This document shows, in pieces, positions 31,795-44,272 of a DNA stretch of 64,000 bases. The DNA is from Juglans regia (Eukaryota > Streptophyta > Magnoliopsida > Fagales > Juglandaceae): the NCBI RefSeq assembly GCF_001411555.2, contig NC_049902.1, forward strand, positions 9,493,985 through 9,557,984, written 5' to 3'. The notes beneath the pieces were generated by a model. That model saw only the letters and a program-made list of their open reading frames with translations. It ran no database searches and had not been told where the DNA came from. Numbering within the stretch: the stretch's first letter is position 1; every line of letters starts with the position of its first letter. Made by a program: the position numbers and the translations under genes.

Positions 31795-32977
31795 TCACCC
31801 GTAGAGAGAAAAAATGGTAAAAATGTAAATTTTCAGACGTTACAAACTTTCACCTGCGGTTTCGTTTCATTCAAAATCTCAAGCATGCAATTCATAGCCA
31901 GTATATTGCCAAAATGAAAACCGAAATCATCCAATTGCAATTAACAAAGAGTATTCAATATAACCATACTCAAATTATATCCAAAATTTAATGACTACAT
32001 TCTAGCCCTAGAATAAGAAAACTATCAAATTATAACTAATAAAACAATCTAATTATTTCACAAACATAAATTTGAATTCAACATCCTTAATAAAAATTCA
32101 TCAACTAAAAATTAGAGAAAGAAAAAAGAACTCTGTAATTGCATAAATCATGAGCTTTGTTCTTTCTCTCCGAATTACAGCTCTTCATTCAATCCCTTTT
32201 TTCTTTTTCATTAATTCCTCTGGTCTTTTGACATCCACTTCCTTCTTTTTTTCAATTTTAGCACCTTATCTTTGACTAGTAATAGTTGCCGGCCATCCAA
32301 TCAATTCAAAACTGATTTTCCTTTCAAATTTTAAAAAAATTTCCCCCATATCTACTGCTGAAATCCGGAATTATTTGCTTATTTTAGTACCAGATGTCCA
32401 ACTAGATTTAGAGCATCAAAGTGACATATTTTAGAGTTGGGCCCTTCATAAAAGTTTTAGATCTTGTTCTTAGCTTTTCAATTCACCTAGGCTTGGTTTA
32501 TTATGACTTCTAGAACTCTATATACAAGCTGAAAATCGAAATAGGGTCTAGGCTGCAGTAAACTTATGGACAGATTCAAACTTCTCTGTTTCTGCTAAGT
32601 TTTGAATTTCAAAACAGAAGAACTGAGTTTTAGACTCTTCATATAAGTTCTAGGCCTACATCTTAGCTTTCCAGCATAACAAAAAAGACTTGAAAATGAT
32701 ATCTGTAGCTCCATTTAGAATAAAAAAACCAAACAGTATTCTATTTTGACTAGACCAGCCCAGCCCAACTAGGATTTGCTCTCTAGGCCTAACCCAAATT
32801 TTGCCTCTTCATATCAGCCCAATTTCAACCTATTTCCTGCAAAATACCAAGAATTCAAAAAATTAAATAAATGTAAAAAAACCTGAAATTCTAGACAAAC
32901 AAGTTAAGAAACATACAAAACACTCTGAATCAAAACAATTAGGACTAAGAAAATGTGTGAAATAAATTTCCACATCA

Positions 32978-34252
32978 AATACCCTCAAAGTTAAATGTCT
33001 GTTTGTCGTCAAGTAAAAGGAAAACTGTAAAAATAAAGGACAATAATAATAGTTTGGCGTAACTCATCACACCCAAAGGACCTATTATGCAAACATCAAA
33101 TCTTCAACTTAGGACATAAACAATAGCAAATAAAGGAAAACTAAGCATACTCACATTCTCTAGTTCAAATGTCCATATATAATTCCAAACTCAATCATGT
33201 TTATTATGCAACCAACACAATTGAATCATGTAACAACTCAACCTATAATCACCCATTCTCACTACTACAAACAAGAAAGCAAACTAGATATATATAAATA
33301 TATATTTTGCAATTTATTCTTTGTCTTTAAGTTGTCACTCACCTTTTGACGTGAATACAAACATTTGTGATCGATGCACCCGGTTACTCAACAAGTCACA
33401 CACTTAAAGTGCTTTTGCATACTCATATTTCAAGTTGTCATTTGACGTAAAAGTAAACATTAGTAATGAATACCCCTAGTTACTAAGCAACTCAAAATAT
33501 TGGAGTAGATAGAACTTTGTACACATTTATTTATTCAACTATCTAATCATTATCACTCTATTTAATTAAACCATAGGACTAGATCAAAGGGGATAATAAT
33601 AAAAAAAAACATTACCATCATCTTTTATGCATAGTCACACAACTTTGCAAGGAAATGTGTACTTCAATAATGCTAAAGAAAACAAGTATGCTTAATCTTG
33701 CTTTATAAATATCGCTTATCCCAAATAAAAAATTCAATGTTTAACACAATAAAGAAACCAAAAGTGTAATGTTGATCCTAAATAAGTCGCACACTAGTAC
33801 AAATGCAGGTTCATTTCTCCTAATCTTTCACATAAAAATCTGGTTTGGAAGACATGGATATGATCATCAAAATTTTCTTTCTCAAACAAACATAGCCAAC
33901 ATTAGCATTCAACATAATCAAATATCCACTCCCTCAAACTTAAAATGTGGAATGAAAGAAAAATGGAAGATTAATACTCCCCTTTTAGCAAGGCTGAACA
34001 CAACGAATATCCGATTGAATTGAACACGAATTAGCTTTTTACTTGATTTTTCCAAATCTACACAACACAACCAAAACAAGGTGGCCACAACCATCATTAT
34101 TAAAAAAAATAAAAAAATAAAAACTTAAATAAAAACAATAACTAAAACAAAAGAAGCACTTGTTTATAGTCATTACCTTGACTTCTATACCATCAACCAT
34201 AGGTAGGATTTTTCAAGGGGTAAGTAACTCATTTAGGAACCACATTACCAGC
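32978..34252. other. Gypsy 3' spacer, no coding
   Basis: AT-rich internal sequence between the 3' LTR and the solo LTR, with no long open frame. Such long non-coding 3' spacers are usual in Athila/Tat elements. It resumes at 37012 after the solo LTR. Confidence 0.6.
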
Positions 34253-34257
34253 AATAT

Positions 34258-37006
34258 TGTAGCGTCCTATTCCCAGAGGTCCGGAGAGTTAACTCTTAAT
34301 ACCCAAAATCAACTTAAATAGTACAACTATAAAATCCGAAAAATCCAATAAAATATTAATCAATTTAATCAATCCAAATATCTAAATTCCTCCATGGGGA
34401 CAATAAAGAAAATCTCAATAACACAAGTTAAAAACTCTTCAAAACTCGAAATTATCCTTAACTCATCAAATCAAAATACCCAAATAATAAAATCAGTTGA
34501 CTAACTACGACTCTCAAATAAGCACTTGTACCCTCAGGTACTTATTCCACTCTGATCATCACACCTGCTAAAACTTCCTACTCTTGTTCTCTAGCTGAAC
34601 CATCAAAATTATCTGAAAAATATATAGAGATAAGGGGTGAGTTATCAACAACTCAGTAAGCAGAAGACATATACTAGTGTGTAAATATGAGTATTTACAG
34701 AAATCAAAATGCAGAACAAAATATTTTCATTTTCAGAGTGCGGAAACAATACATGTTATCAAAATATCAGAGCGAAGATTTAGAAATAATTTCATTCAAA
34801 AATATTCTTTAACATAGCATAAAGGATCATCATCATCATCAGAACATCATATCATAACAGAGGCCTTGTATAACCTCCGTGGTAGGGTTGTGCAACTACG
34901 GATAATCAAGCAGAACGTAAATCACTCTGTCACCAAGGTGTGCACTCAAAACAGAGACCACTACTATAACCTGTGGCAGGGCCGTATCCACTATTATTAC
35001 CCGTGGTTGGGCCGTATCACTATTGTAACTCGTGGTTGGGCCGTATGCCACTATTATCACCCATGGCATGGCCTTAACTGAACAGAGCAGAAACAAAATC
35101 AAATTCAGAATCAGAGAGTCATGCCAAAGGTTTTCAGAAACCACGTCTTATCCAACAGAGTACTGAACAAAATTTTCGGAATAGAACAAAATCATATCAC
35201 AACATAATTTATGCACAAACTTCATATTCGCTCTCTTTTTCATAGTTCAAAAGCAGAATGTCAAAAATAAGCTCATGTCTACACCAGTCATGACAGAAAA
35301 TACTTTCTTCTTAAATAGAATCTCATGAATAACGCAGAACAAATAACTGAGGTTGTTTTCAGATTTCTTTTCATAGCAAAACATGCACATTTTCCAAAAA
35401 GGACCTCAGTTCATTTTATTTAATGCAAAGTCTAGCATAGGAACCCTGCTTACCTGGTGGATTTCTTAGCTTTTCAAAATTTTCCTAAAAAATGCCGAAT
35501 AATGATTAATTGTCACCTATAAAATAATTACATAATTCTCGTAAATTTCTAATCAATCACGTAATTTGATATTCAAGCCTAAGCTTATAAAATAATCTAC
35601 TTTCATTCCTCAAAACTTAAAATCCTCGTAACCCCAAAATATATCATCCATTTCTAAAATCGCCAATGTCTATCTAATAACTTTGACTAAAAACATTTAA
35701 AAGTCTAACTTATTTACTATTAAAGTGTAATTATAAAATCTAATACTAGATAATATAATTATACCAAAATATTTTAAATTATGCGGCAACCATATAATAA
35801 ACTAAGTCATAGTAAAAAATACAACATTCTCGATTATTCTTTTGAAAGAAATAACAAATTTAAAGCACTTTAAGAAACATTTTTTACTAACATAATATAA
35901 GAATTATATGTAATCATAAAACCCTTCGCAAAAGTCAACCCAACCAAAAAAGATATAAAAACTCAAACCACCTAGTGATTTGGCTTGTAACTCAAGGGTA
36001 AAATTGTAATACCCTAGATCTAATCTTCCCTAACCTTACGTAAGAGCAAAACACCTCTAAATGTAGGGCAACAAGTTACTGGAACCACAAATACATGCGA
36101 CGGAAACTCACTAAAAATGGAAATTTAAGCCAACTAAACGCTAACGGCACTATCGGGATCCACTAAAACTGAAATTGTTTTCAAGTGTGAAAAGAAAGAG
36201 GCAGCGACGAGGCTCACCGAGGAAGGAGGCTACACCAGCGATTCGGTCGAAGTTGAGTGGCTTCGGTGGATATGCTGGCAGCTGGGTGGCGTGCTGATGA
36301 TGAACATACGGCTGAACAGGGCTGACGAAGAGTATTTAGACGGCGGTTTGAGGTTGGCTGGGTGGTTCCCCGTCGTCTAACAAGGCTGAAAAACTGAGGG
36401 AGCGAGGCGATTTTCTTACTCTGTTTTTGGGTGGCTAAAACAGGGGACAATGAGACCGTGTGGGGTACGGGTTCACTGTAATGACCTTGGCGGCTTCATG
36501 CATGGAGGCTAAGGGAAAAAAAACAAGTTAAAGATGGTGACTGTGTGCACGGCGGAAGAGCCGCGATCCTTGGAGATGCAGTGTGCACGGGTTGCGTCGG
36601 TTTCGTTTGAGCTGGGAACGGAGGTTGCTGGTGACAGCAGTATGGACGATGGAGGGCTGGCTTATGTGGGGTGACTCTTGATACGGGAGTGCAGGAAACC
36701 GAGGGGATGGAGGCTGGCTTGCGATTCTAAGGTGGTGCAACGACTTGTGTTTGGGTAGTAGTTTTACTAGCATGGAAAAACATGTGTCTATAAATATAAT
36801 GAGAAAACTCTAGAGATAAGAGAGACATGTGTGCGGATGGAAGGGTAAGTCGTGCGTGTGCATGCATGCTGTGGACGAGAGGAAAAACTGTAGGGGTGAA
36901 AAAAAATAAATAAAGACGGAAAGAAAAAACAAATAAAATTAAATAAAATGAACTAAAATTAAACAAATAAAAAGGAAAAAAAACTTGATTGGGTCCGAGT
37001 GTTACA
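34258..37006. mobile_element. 2.75-kb solo LTR nested in the Gypsy
   Basis: Starts TGTAGCGTCCTATTCCC and ends GGGTCCGAGTGTTACA, with AATAT at 34253-34257 and 37007-37011 as a 5-bp duplication. It has no gag-pol. The first ~1.2 kb is closely related to 53289-54500, including GGGGTGAGTTA.CAACAACTCAGTAAGCAGAA and a 30-bp tandem array. The right third is GC-richer and has small open frames of no known family. I infer formation by LTR-LTR recombination. Confidence 0.85.
34958..35075. repeat. 30-bp tandem array in the solo LTR
   Basis: Four units beginning at 34958, 34988, 35018 and about 35047, with consensus CCACTATTAT-ACCCGTGG-TGGGCCGTAT. The equivalent array in the related copy is at about 53975-54095. 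Confidence 0.85.
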
Positions 37007-37011
37007 AATAT

Positions 37012-40000
37012 AAGGCTTCAAATGCTGCCCACTAACTTGAATACACCAGTGACCTTACTATGCACCTCAACAGCACCATATGGATACACTTTTGCTACTG
37101 TGAATGGGCCAGACCACCTAGACTGAAACTTGAGTTAAAGAGTAACATCTGGTGCCCAATTTCAAAGTTTTCAATTTGAAGATGCTTTTCATGCCAATGT
37201 TTGGTCTTTTCCTTGTAAATTTGAGCATTATCATAAGCATCCAACTTAAACTCCTCCATCTCAATCAACTGTAACAATCTCTTTTCTCCTGCAGCTTTCA
37301 AATCCATGTTCAACTCCTTATTTGCCAAATAGGCCCTACGTTCTAATTCACCTGGTAAGTGACAAGACTTTCTAAAGACAAGTCTGTAAGGAGACATACC
37401 CAAAGGTGTCTTGAAAGCTTTCCTATAGGCCCAAAGTGTATCATCTAACTTATTCGCCCAATCCTTCCTTGACCTGCTCACAACTTTCTCCAAAATTTGC
37501 TTCAATTCTCTATTTGCAAGTTCCACTTGCCCATTTGTTTGGGGATGATAGGCAAGTGACACCTTATGAGTAACCCTATATTTATTCAACGAAGCCTCAA
37601 ATGACCGGTTACAAAAATGAGAGCCTTCATCACTAATAATGGCTATCGGCACACCAAATCTTAAAAAAATATTTTTTCACAAATCTCATCACCACCCGAG
37701 AGTCATTAGTCTGAGTTGTAGTAGCTTCAATCCATTTAGATACATAATCCACTGCTACCAGGTTGTACTGATTGTTGAAGGAAGAGGAAAGTGGGCCCAT
37801 GAAATCAATTCCCCACAAATCAAACAGTATAACCTCCAGGATATTGGTCAAGGGCATCTCATTCTTTTTCCAAATATTGTCAACCCTCTGACGTCTACCA
37901 CACATGCTCACATCATGTTTAGCATCTTGATACATGGTCGGCCAGTAAAAACAAGACCACCATATCTTTGCAATTGTCTTGGAGGTACTAAAATGTCCAC
38001 GACACTCCAAGGAATGACAATGGTCAAGGATATCTAGCATCTCATCCTGTGGCACACATCTTCTAATTATCGCATCTGCACATCGTTTATAGAGTAGCGA
38101 TTCTTCCCAGAAATAATGCTTCACATCCCACAAAATTTTTTTCTTCTGATGATGGCTTAAATTAGGGGGAACAATAACACTCACCAAATAGTTCACCAAA
38201 TCATTATACCAAGGGATGACTGAAACACCAACAATTGTTCATCTAGAAAGCTTTATTTAATGGACACCTCATATGCTCTTGATTGCCCCTCTAATCTAGA
38301 CAAGTGATATTCCACCACATTCTCCATGACTATCTTGTCTCAAATCTCAATATCAAATTCTTGAAGCAACAACACCCACCGAATAAAACACGGTTTGGCA
38401 TCTTTCTTTTTTAGCAAATACTTGATTGCTAAATGGTTTGTATATACGATCACCTTTGAACCTACTAGATAAGATCAAAATTTGTCAAAAGTAAACACAA
38501 CATCAAGCAATTCTTTTTTAGTAATTGAATAATTCAACTGTGCATTATTTAAAACTACTACTAGCATAATATATAACATGCAACTTCTTGTCTTTTCTCT
38601 AGTCGAGAACAACATCCAAAGCGAAATCAATAGCATCACACATTAGCTCAAAAAGTAAACTCCAATCTAGAGCTGCCATAATTGGTGCTGACACCAACTC
38701 TTGCTTCAACCATAAAGAAAAGTGAATGTGGTCTTTTCTTGGTCTTTGGGGGATATAGGAAGCTGGTTATATCCTAAATAACGATCTAGAAAATAGTAAT
38801 ATGAATACTCAGCAAGTCTCTCAAGCACCTGATCAAGAAAAGGTAAAGGAAAATGATCCTTATGGGTAACATTATTAAGTTTCCTATAATCTATACATAT
38901 TCTCCACCCAGTTACTGTCCTAGTGGGAATTAATTCATTATTTTTATTATGCACCATAGTCACCCCACCCTTTTTAGGTACTACATGCATTGGACTAATC
39001 CATGAACTATCAGATATATGATAAATAATCCCTACATCTAACCATTTAAGAACTTCATCCCTAACTACTTTCATGTTAGGATTTAACCGTCTTTGATTTT
39101 CAACAAGAAGTTTATGGTTATCCTCCATTACAATTCTATGCATACACAATGAATGGCTAGTTCCTCTAAGGTCTGATATAGTCTATCCTATGGCTTTTTT
39201 TTTCCCTTTCAATCCCAAAATACTCATCAATTCGTCAAGTTTATTATTAGACAAAGAAGCACTCACAATCACAGGCAAAGTATTATTCTCACCTAAAAAG
39301 GGATACCTGAGATGTGAGGGTAATGAATTTAACTCTAAAACTGGTGCTTGCACATTAGAAGGGGGAATGAGTGGCTTACCTTTGCCTAGATCCTCAAAAT
39401 CAATACCTTTCTACTTCGGCTTAGGACATGTAGCCTCTAATGCACACACCACTTCTGCAACCTCCAAATAATCATATTTACTTGTCCATGCACTCACTAA
39501 ACAAGTCTCGAGAGGTACTTTAGTATTTTCAGCCCTAAAAACCTCTTTGGTCGACTCATCTACAACATAAAATTGAAAAATATAATCAGTTAAAGAAGGA
39601 TATTTAGCAACTTCGAATAAATTAAATTCGACCTCTTCTTCACCAACCTTCAAAGTTAGCCTACCATTCTTAACATCTATGACAGCTCCAGTTGTGACTA
39701 GAAAAGACTGACCTAAAATGATAGGGATCTCGGTGTCTTCTTCCATCTCCAACACAATAAAATCAACTGGAATGATAAACTTCTTTATCTTGATCAGCAT
39801 ATTCTCAAGAACACCCAAAGGATATTTCACCTATCGGTCAGTTAGCTGCAAAGAGATGGTAGTAGGCTTCAACTCCTTTAATCCAAGTTGCCTAGACAAA
39901 AATAAAGGCATTAGTAGAACACTAGCACCTAAATCACACAAAGTTTTAGAAAAACTAACATCACCTATAGTACAAGGGATAGAATAACTCTCTGGATCTC

Positions 40001-41729
40001 TTAGCTTTGGTGGAAGCTTATTCTGGATAATGACACTGCATTCCTGCGTCAACGCAATGATCTTGAAATCCTCCAATTTCCTCCTCTTGGACATGATCTC
40101 CTTTAGGAACTTCGTATAGGCAGGAATCTGTGCTAAGGCATCTACAAAAGGAATATTAATATGGAGCTGCCTAAGCAATTTAAAACATTTCTCAAGCTGT
40201 TGATCAATTTTATTTTCAAAAGGAAAAGGAATGGAAGGGACATAAGGTTTGACTGGTGGTAGGGGGGATGGTGTCTTGACTAGGTCCTCAACTTCTTCAT
40301 CGACCTTTTTGCTCACCTATTCATGGTCTACTTCATCACCAACTACAGTCTCACCAGTTACTTGACCAAGTTGCTTACCACTTCTCAAGGTGACTACCTT
40401 GCAATGCTCATTTGGATTGACCTCTGTCTTACTAGGAGAATTGCCCTGTCCATGAGAATTGATGGAACTCGCTAACTACCCCAATTACATCCTCATGTTG
40501 GAACTCGCCAACTGGTCAACCTTTACTTCCAGTCTCTCAAATCTCTTTGAATTGGCATTAGTTAATTTCTTAATAGCTATCTAGCAAGGCTGCTTACTTT
40601 CTGGTTGGGATGGTCTTAGTTGGAAACTAGGAGGATGTAAAGGTCTAGAATTGCTACCTTGGTTACCTTGATCTTTCGATAAAAAGTTGGGATGATTCCT
40701 CTAGCTTGGGTTGTATGTGTTGGAATAAGGGTTGTTCTATTGCTACTGCCCGTTAAAATTAGACACAAAATGGGCTTGCTCTACATGCATACAATCAAAA
40801 ATCATGTGATCTCCTCCACAACAATCACAACTCAATATAGTACTAGAAATAGAATTCACATTACCCAGCTTACTGAACATATTTACCAGAGAATCAACCT
40901 TGGCATTCAACATGTTTATGCCATCTACATCATACATACCTAGAACTTTCTTAGGCATACCTTTTTCATTAGACCACTAATAATTGTTAGAGCTTGTTTC
41001 TTCTAACAACTCATATATCTCTTCTGTTGACTTCCTCATTAAATTACCTCCAGCAGCTGCATCTATGGTAATCCTGATTGAATATGTTAATCCATTATAG
41101 ATAGTCTGTACAATTAGGCAATCAGGAAGACCATGATGTCGACACTTCCTCTACAATTCTTTAAATCTCTCGCAGGCTACATACAAAGATTCACTATCAA
41201 ACTGAACAAAACTGGTAATATCATTACTAAGTTTGGTAGTCTTACTTGGGAGAAAATACTTAATCAGAAAACCTTATGACAAGGCATTTCAAGTGGTGAA
41301 AGAGTTAAGCACTTTGGAATTCAACCTGGCCTTGGCTTTATCCTTTATAGAAAATGGAAAAAGTCGAAACCGAATAGCATCATCACTAACTCCATTCATA
41401 TTAATTGTATCACAAATCTCCAAGAAATTGGCAAGGTGTGCATATGGATCCTCCAGCAGGTCCTCCATCAAACTGCCCTGCTGCACCATCTGGATGAGAC
41501 CAAGCTTAATCTCAAAATTATTAGCATTGATTGTAGGTCTCACAATGCTGGGTTGAGTACCATTGACATTCGGCACAGCATAGTCACGCAACACCCTCTT
41601 ATTCTGGTTATCTGCCATGGCTACTGCTTGTTTTTGCTCTATCTCCAATATTTGTTTTCTCCTTAGTGCACATAGAGTTCTCTCAATTTCTGGATCAAAA
41701 AAGTCAATTAGCTCACAATTATGTATCAT
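37012..41729 (-). pseudogene. Gypsy gag-pol polyprotein remnants
   Basis: Broken into several frames. Gag: 41729-41289 (AHLANFLEICDTINMNG, then FPFSIKDKAKARL), continuing to a knuckle-like CDCCGGDHMIFDC at about 40830. Protease: 40316-39411, with CDLGASVLLMPL where active members have DLGAS..LMP, and IPIILGQSFL. Reverse transcriptase: 39149-38706 keeps RICIDYRKLNNVTHKDHFPL and the first palm Asp region (YFLDRYLGYNQ). It then jumps to the RNase H side, so the YxDD box is missing. Integrase: 38199-37095 in two frames, with an H2C2-like HCHSLECRGHFS, DFMGPL, ISDEGSHF and YHPQTNGQVE. A GPY/F-like tail (SRWSGPFTVAKVYPYGAVEV) lies near 37030-37130. The element cannot be autonomous. Confidence 0.88.
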
Positions 41730-41883
41730 ACACTAAATACAGAAAATGTAAATTGACAAACAACCTAAAAACTTTATGAAATTTGGCCTCGAGAAGATGG
41801 GGCCAATCTAAATAAATAACAAAATAGAACAATACAATCTAAATTAATACAGGAATTTATTTGTATTAATATTGAAAACAATC

Positions 41884-41902
41884 TTCCCGACAATAGTGCC
41901 AA
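41884..41902 (-). promoter_or_regulatory. Gypsy primer-binding site, tRNA-Asp-like
   Basis: The minus strand just inside the 5' LTR reads TTGGCACTATTGTCGGGAA. It resembles the tRNA-Asp-complementary TGGCGCCGTTGTCGGGGA of Athila/Tat elements with a few changes. Confidence 0.6.
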
Positions 41903-41907
41903 AAACT

Positions 41908-42856
41908 TGATGGTCCTTAGACTCTACTACAAGTGCATGGGTCGTGACAAGTAGAACAAGGTAAAAAGATTATCATTTCCACAAGGAGGACATTTAAGTA
42001 CCAATTTATAAAATTTCCTATATTATTTAGACTATCCGAAATTGATGTGATTGACTGCAAATTCTTAACCTAAAAAATCAAATATGAGAGGTTCCTAAGG
42101 CTTGAATTTCATCAATTGAATGCCTTCAATGAGTCTAAATATGGTTGCTTGCATTAATGTTTTGCTAATTACAATGATCAAATTTCCTTTTTTTTATGTG
42201 ATATCCTCTTTCAAGGTATAACACCTATACCTATATTAATCTTATGTATATTGTCATGATCACATAAATTAAAATAAATTCATTATGCTCTGTAGAATTC
42301 TTGAATGTAGGTCACAAGCGTGTATATTTATTTTTAAACTACACTATCAAGGTTTGATGAATTCAAGAACTAATATTGAGCTTAAACTTTCCTTACTTCA
42401 TTCAACATCTTAAGCACGCAATTCATGGCCAGTAAATTGCAAGAATGAAAACCAAAATCATCAAATTGTAATTAATAAAGGGTATTCAATACACTCATAC
42501 TCAAATCATATCCAAAATTTAATGACTACATCCTAACCCTAGGGTAAGAAAACTAGCAAATCATAACTAAAATAATCCAATTATTTTGCAAACATAAATT
42601 CAAATTCAACATTGTTAATAACAATTCAACAACTAAAAATTAGAGAACGAAAACAAACCTCTGTAATTGTAGAAATCATGAACTTCATTCTTCCTCTCTG
42701 AATTACAGCTCCTCCTTCAATCCCTTGTTTTTTTTTCATTAATTCCTTTAGTTTTTTAAAGTCCACTTCCTTCTTTTTTGAATTTCAGCATCTTAGCTTT
42801 GATCAGTAAGAACTGCAGGCCATCCAAACAATTCAAAACCAATTTTCCTTTCAAAT
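41908..42856 (-). repeat. Gypsy 5' LTR, truncated
   Basis: Collinear with the first ~950 bp of the 3' LTR and uninterrupted across the point where the LINE entered the other copy (CTTACTTCATTCAACATC). Similarity stops at about 42856, where the LTR-like repeat copy 2 begins, so roughly 600 bp are missing. Confidence 0.8.
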
Positions 42857-43306
42857 TGTACGTTCATCCATGAGAAGAAACAATAAATAAATACATAAAA
42901 TATAAATATATAGAGAGATACAGATTTACGTGGTTAGACATAAAGCCTACGTCCACAGGTCATTTGGGGGCAAAATCCACTATGGTGGATGATTTTTTAG
43001 TCTCTCATTGCCTCGCTTATCTCTCAATACAACTGAGAAAATTGAGAATTTTGAGGGTTAGAGAAGATGCCATCCTCCTCAAGAGATGAGATTTGGGGGT
43101 CTCTTTTCGTAGTCCAAAGTCTCTCATCATCTGAGGAGATTCGTCTCTTTATTATAAAGGTCTCTTTCCTTTTTTGAAGTAATTGAGTTATACTTGCCTT
43201 ATGAATCCCTTTTCTTGTAGGTGTCTTAGTCAACTTACATTATCTCTTCTTACCCTTATCTCTAGGTTTGATTCTTGATTTATGATTTTATACCCAATAG
43301 TATATA
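42857..43306 (-). mobile_element. LTR-like dispersed repeat, copy 2
   Basis: Homologous to 23788-24235 in the same orientation. It begins where the Gypsy 5' LTR is cut off. The right edge reads TTATACCCAATAG where copy 1 has TTATACCCAACAAG. No internal region is attached. Confidence 0.5.
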
Positions 43307-43369
43307 GAAGTGGAGGGTAAATCTACTTTAATAAGTCTGTCAAAGCCTCCTTACTAGGACATTTTTTAA

Positions 43370-43560
43370 GAGAAATGTTGTAGTAATAAAAAGACTTCAC
43401 AATAATAAACTCATAAATTGATACGGTTTGATATGATACGTCATATTATAAAGTTAGTTTTATTATAAAATAGATCTAATATATTGGATGAAAGCACGTC
43501 AATTTGTGAATGACTTTTATGAAATATATATATTTCATGTGGCGGTAGCTAGCACTTTTC
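43370..43560. repeat. MITE-like fragment
   Basis: The sequence around ATTGATACGGTTTGATATGATACG and TTTTATTATAAAATAGATC resembles 45610-45750 (TTAATATAATACGTTAAATTATAAA, TTTTATCATAAAATAAAT). From memory, similar segments are frequent in walnut-family intergenic DNA. Ends are not defined. Confidence 0.35.
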
Positions 43561-44219
43561 ATTTTTTAATATCTTCTTAGCTCGAAGCTTTGGATACTTT
43601 ACAAATGGTGTTTATCTTTATACAATCAAGGCAATTCCTAAAGCAAAAGCCTAAGACCTTATGAGATACTTACTAGGATTTCAAGCTACCTATATAGCGC
43701 GCATGAATAACATAGGAATTAACTTTAACAATAAGATGCGAGATGGGAAGAAAAAGGCAAAAAGAAAAAGGAAAATGAAACAAGGTTAAGATCAAAAGAT
43801 TACAAATGGTGATGTTCTAGCAAACATATACATATATAGGTTAGCCATTTTTATGAGGACCCCATTTACCAAAAGCAACTCGTACACATGTCCTTAGAAA
43901 AACAACAAAAAGAAAACACAAAACAAAACAACATTAATAATGCAAATCAAAACAAAGATCATGCATGATATATGTGAATAATGCTAGTATGTCTTCTTAT
44001 TTTGCTTCTTCATTTTAAATGTTCATCTATTTAATTTTTTTAAAAAATTTTTTATTTATTAATTAAGAAAGTGATTATTAGTGTATTAATATTTTTTTTC
44101 TTTTTTAAAATTGTATAAAAATATTAAAAAAATGTGAAAAAAAAAATAAAAAATAAAAAATAAATGAATTTTACCTAGGTGACACGCCCATTGATCATTG
44201 TTGGGCGGCAACCTAGCAG

Positions 44220-44221
<2 letters not shown>

Positions 44222-44268
<47 letters not shown>
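44222..44268. repeat. (TA)n microsatellite
   Basis: An uninterrupted TA run of about 46 bp, likely polymorphic. Confidence 0.9.

Positions 44269-44272
<4 letters not shown>

Larger units (their letters stand above)
26060..31859 (-). mobile_element. Degenerate L1-type LINE nested in the Gypsy LTR
   Basis: A 5.8-kb minus-strand LINE. The 3' poly(A) appears as the T run at about 26063-26074. The duplicated target reads TTTCGTTACTTCATTC (26044-26059) and TTTCGTTTCATTC (31860-31872), now slightly diverged. The undisturbed site is visible in the other LTR at about 42390-42405. It is older than the LINE at 4151-9724 and of a different subfamily (ORF2 begins SIFVWNIRGIGTSKS). Confidence 0.85.
25609..32977 (-). 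repeat. Gypsy 3' LTR, interrupted by a LINE
   Basis: About 1.57 kb of LTR once the LINE is removed. The plus-strand start TGATGGTCCCTAGACTC matches TGATGGTCCTTAGACTC at 41908. The right edge CACATCA (32977) adjoins AATACCCTCAAAG, whose complement is the purine tract CTTTGAGGGTATT expected before a 3' LTR. Segments 25609-26059 and 31873-32340 align collinearly with 41908-42856. Confidence 0.82.
25609..42856 (-). mobile_element. Athila/Tat-type Ty3/Gypsy element, decayed, with nested insertions
   Basis: Reads right to left: 5' LTR 41908-42856 (truncated), tRNA-Asp-like primer site 41884-41902, gag-pol remnants 41729-37012, long 3' spacer, and 3' LTR 25609-32977. The 3' LTR is split by a degenerate LINE (26060-31859) and the spacer by a solo LTR (34258-37006). 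Order gag-PR-RT-RH-IN marks Ty3/Gypsy; the primer site and the PESYSIPCTIGDVSF protease region suggest the Athila/Tat lineage. Many frameshifts show it is dead. Confidence 0.88.

Noticed and set aside
34866..35081. 71-residue ORF with repeated Tyr/Trp motifs
   Set aside because: The apparent protein repeat is the translation of a 30-bp non-coding tandem array in an LTR.
44222..44268. Long TA run as a promoter element or origin
   Set aside because: A plain (TA)n microsatellite, far from the nearest start codon.
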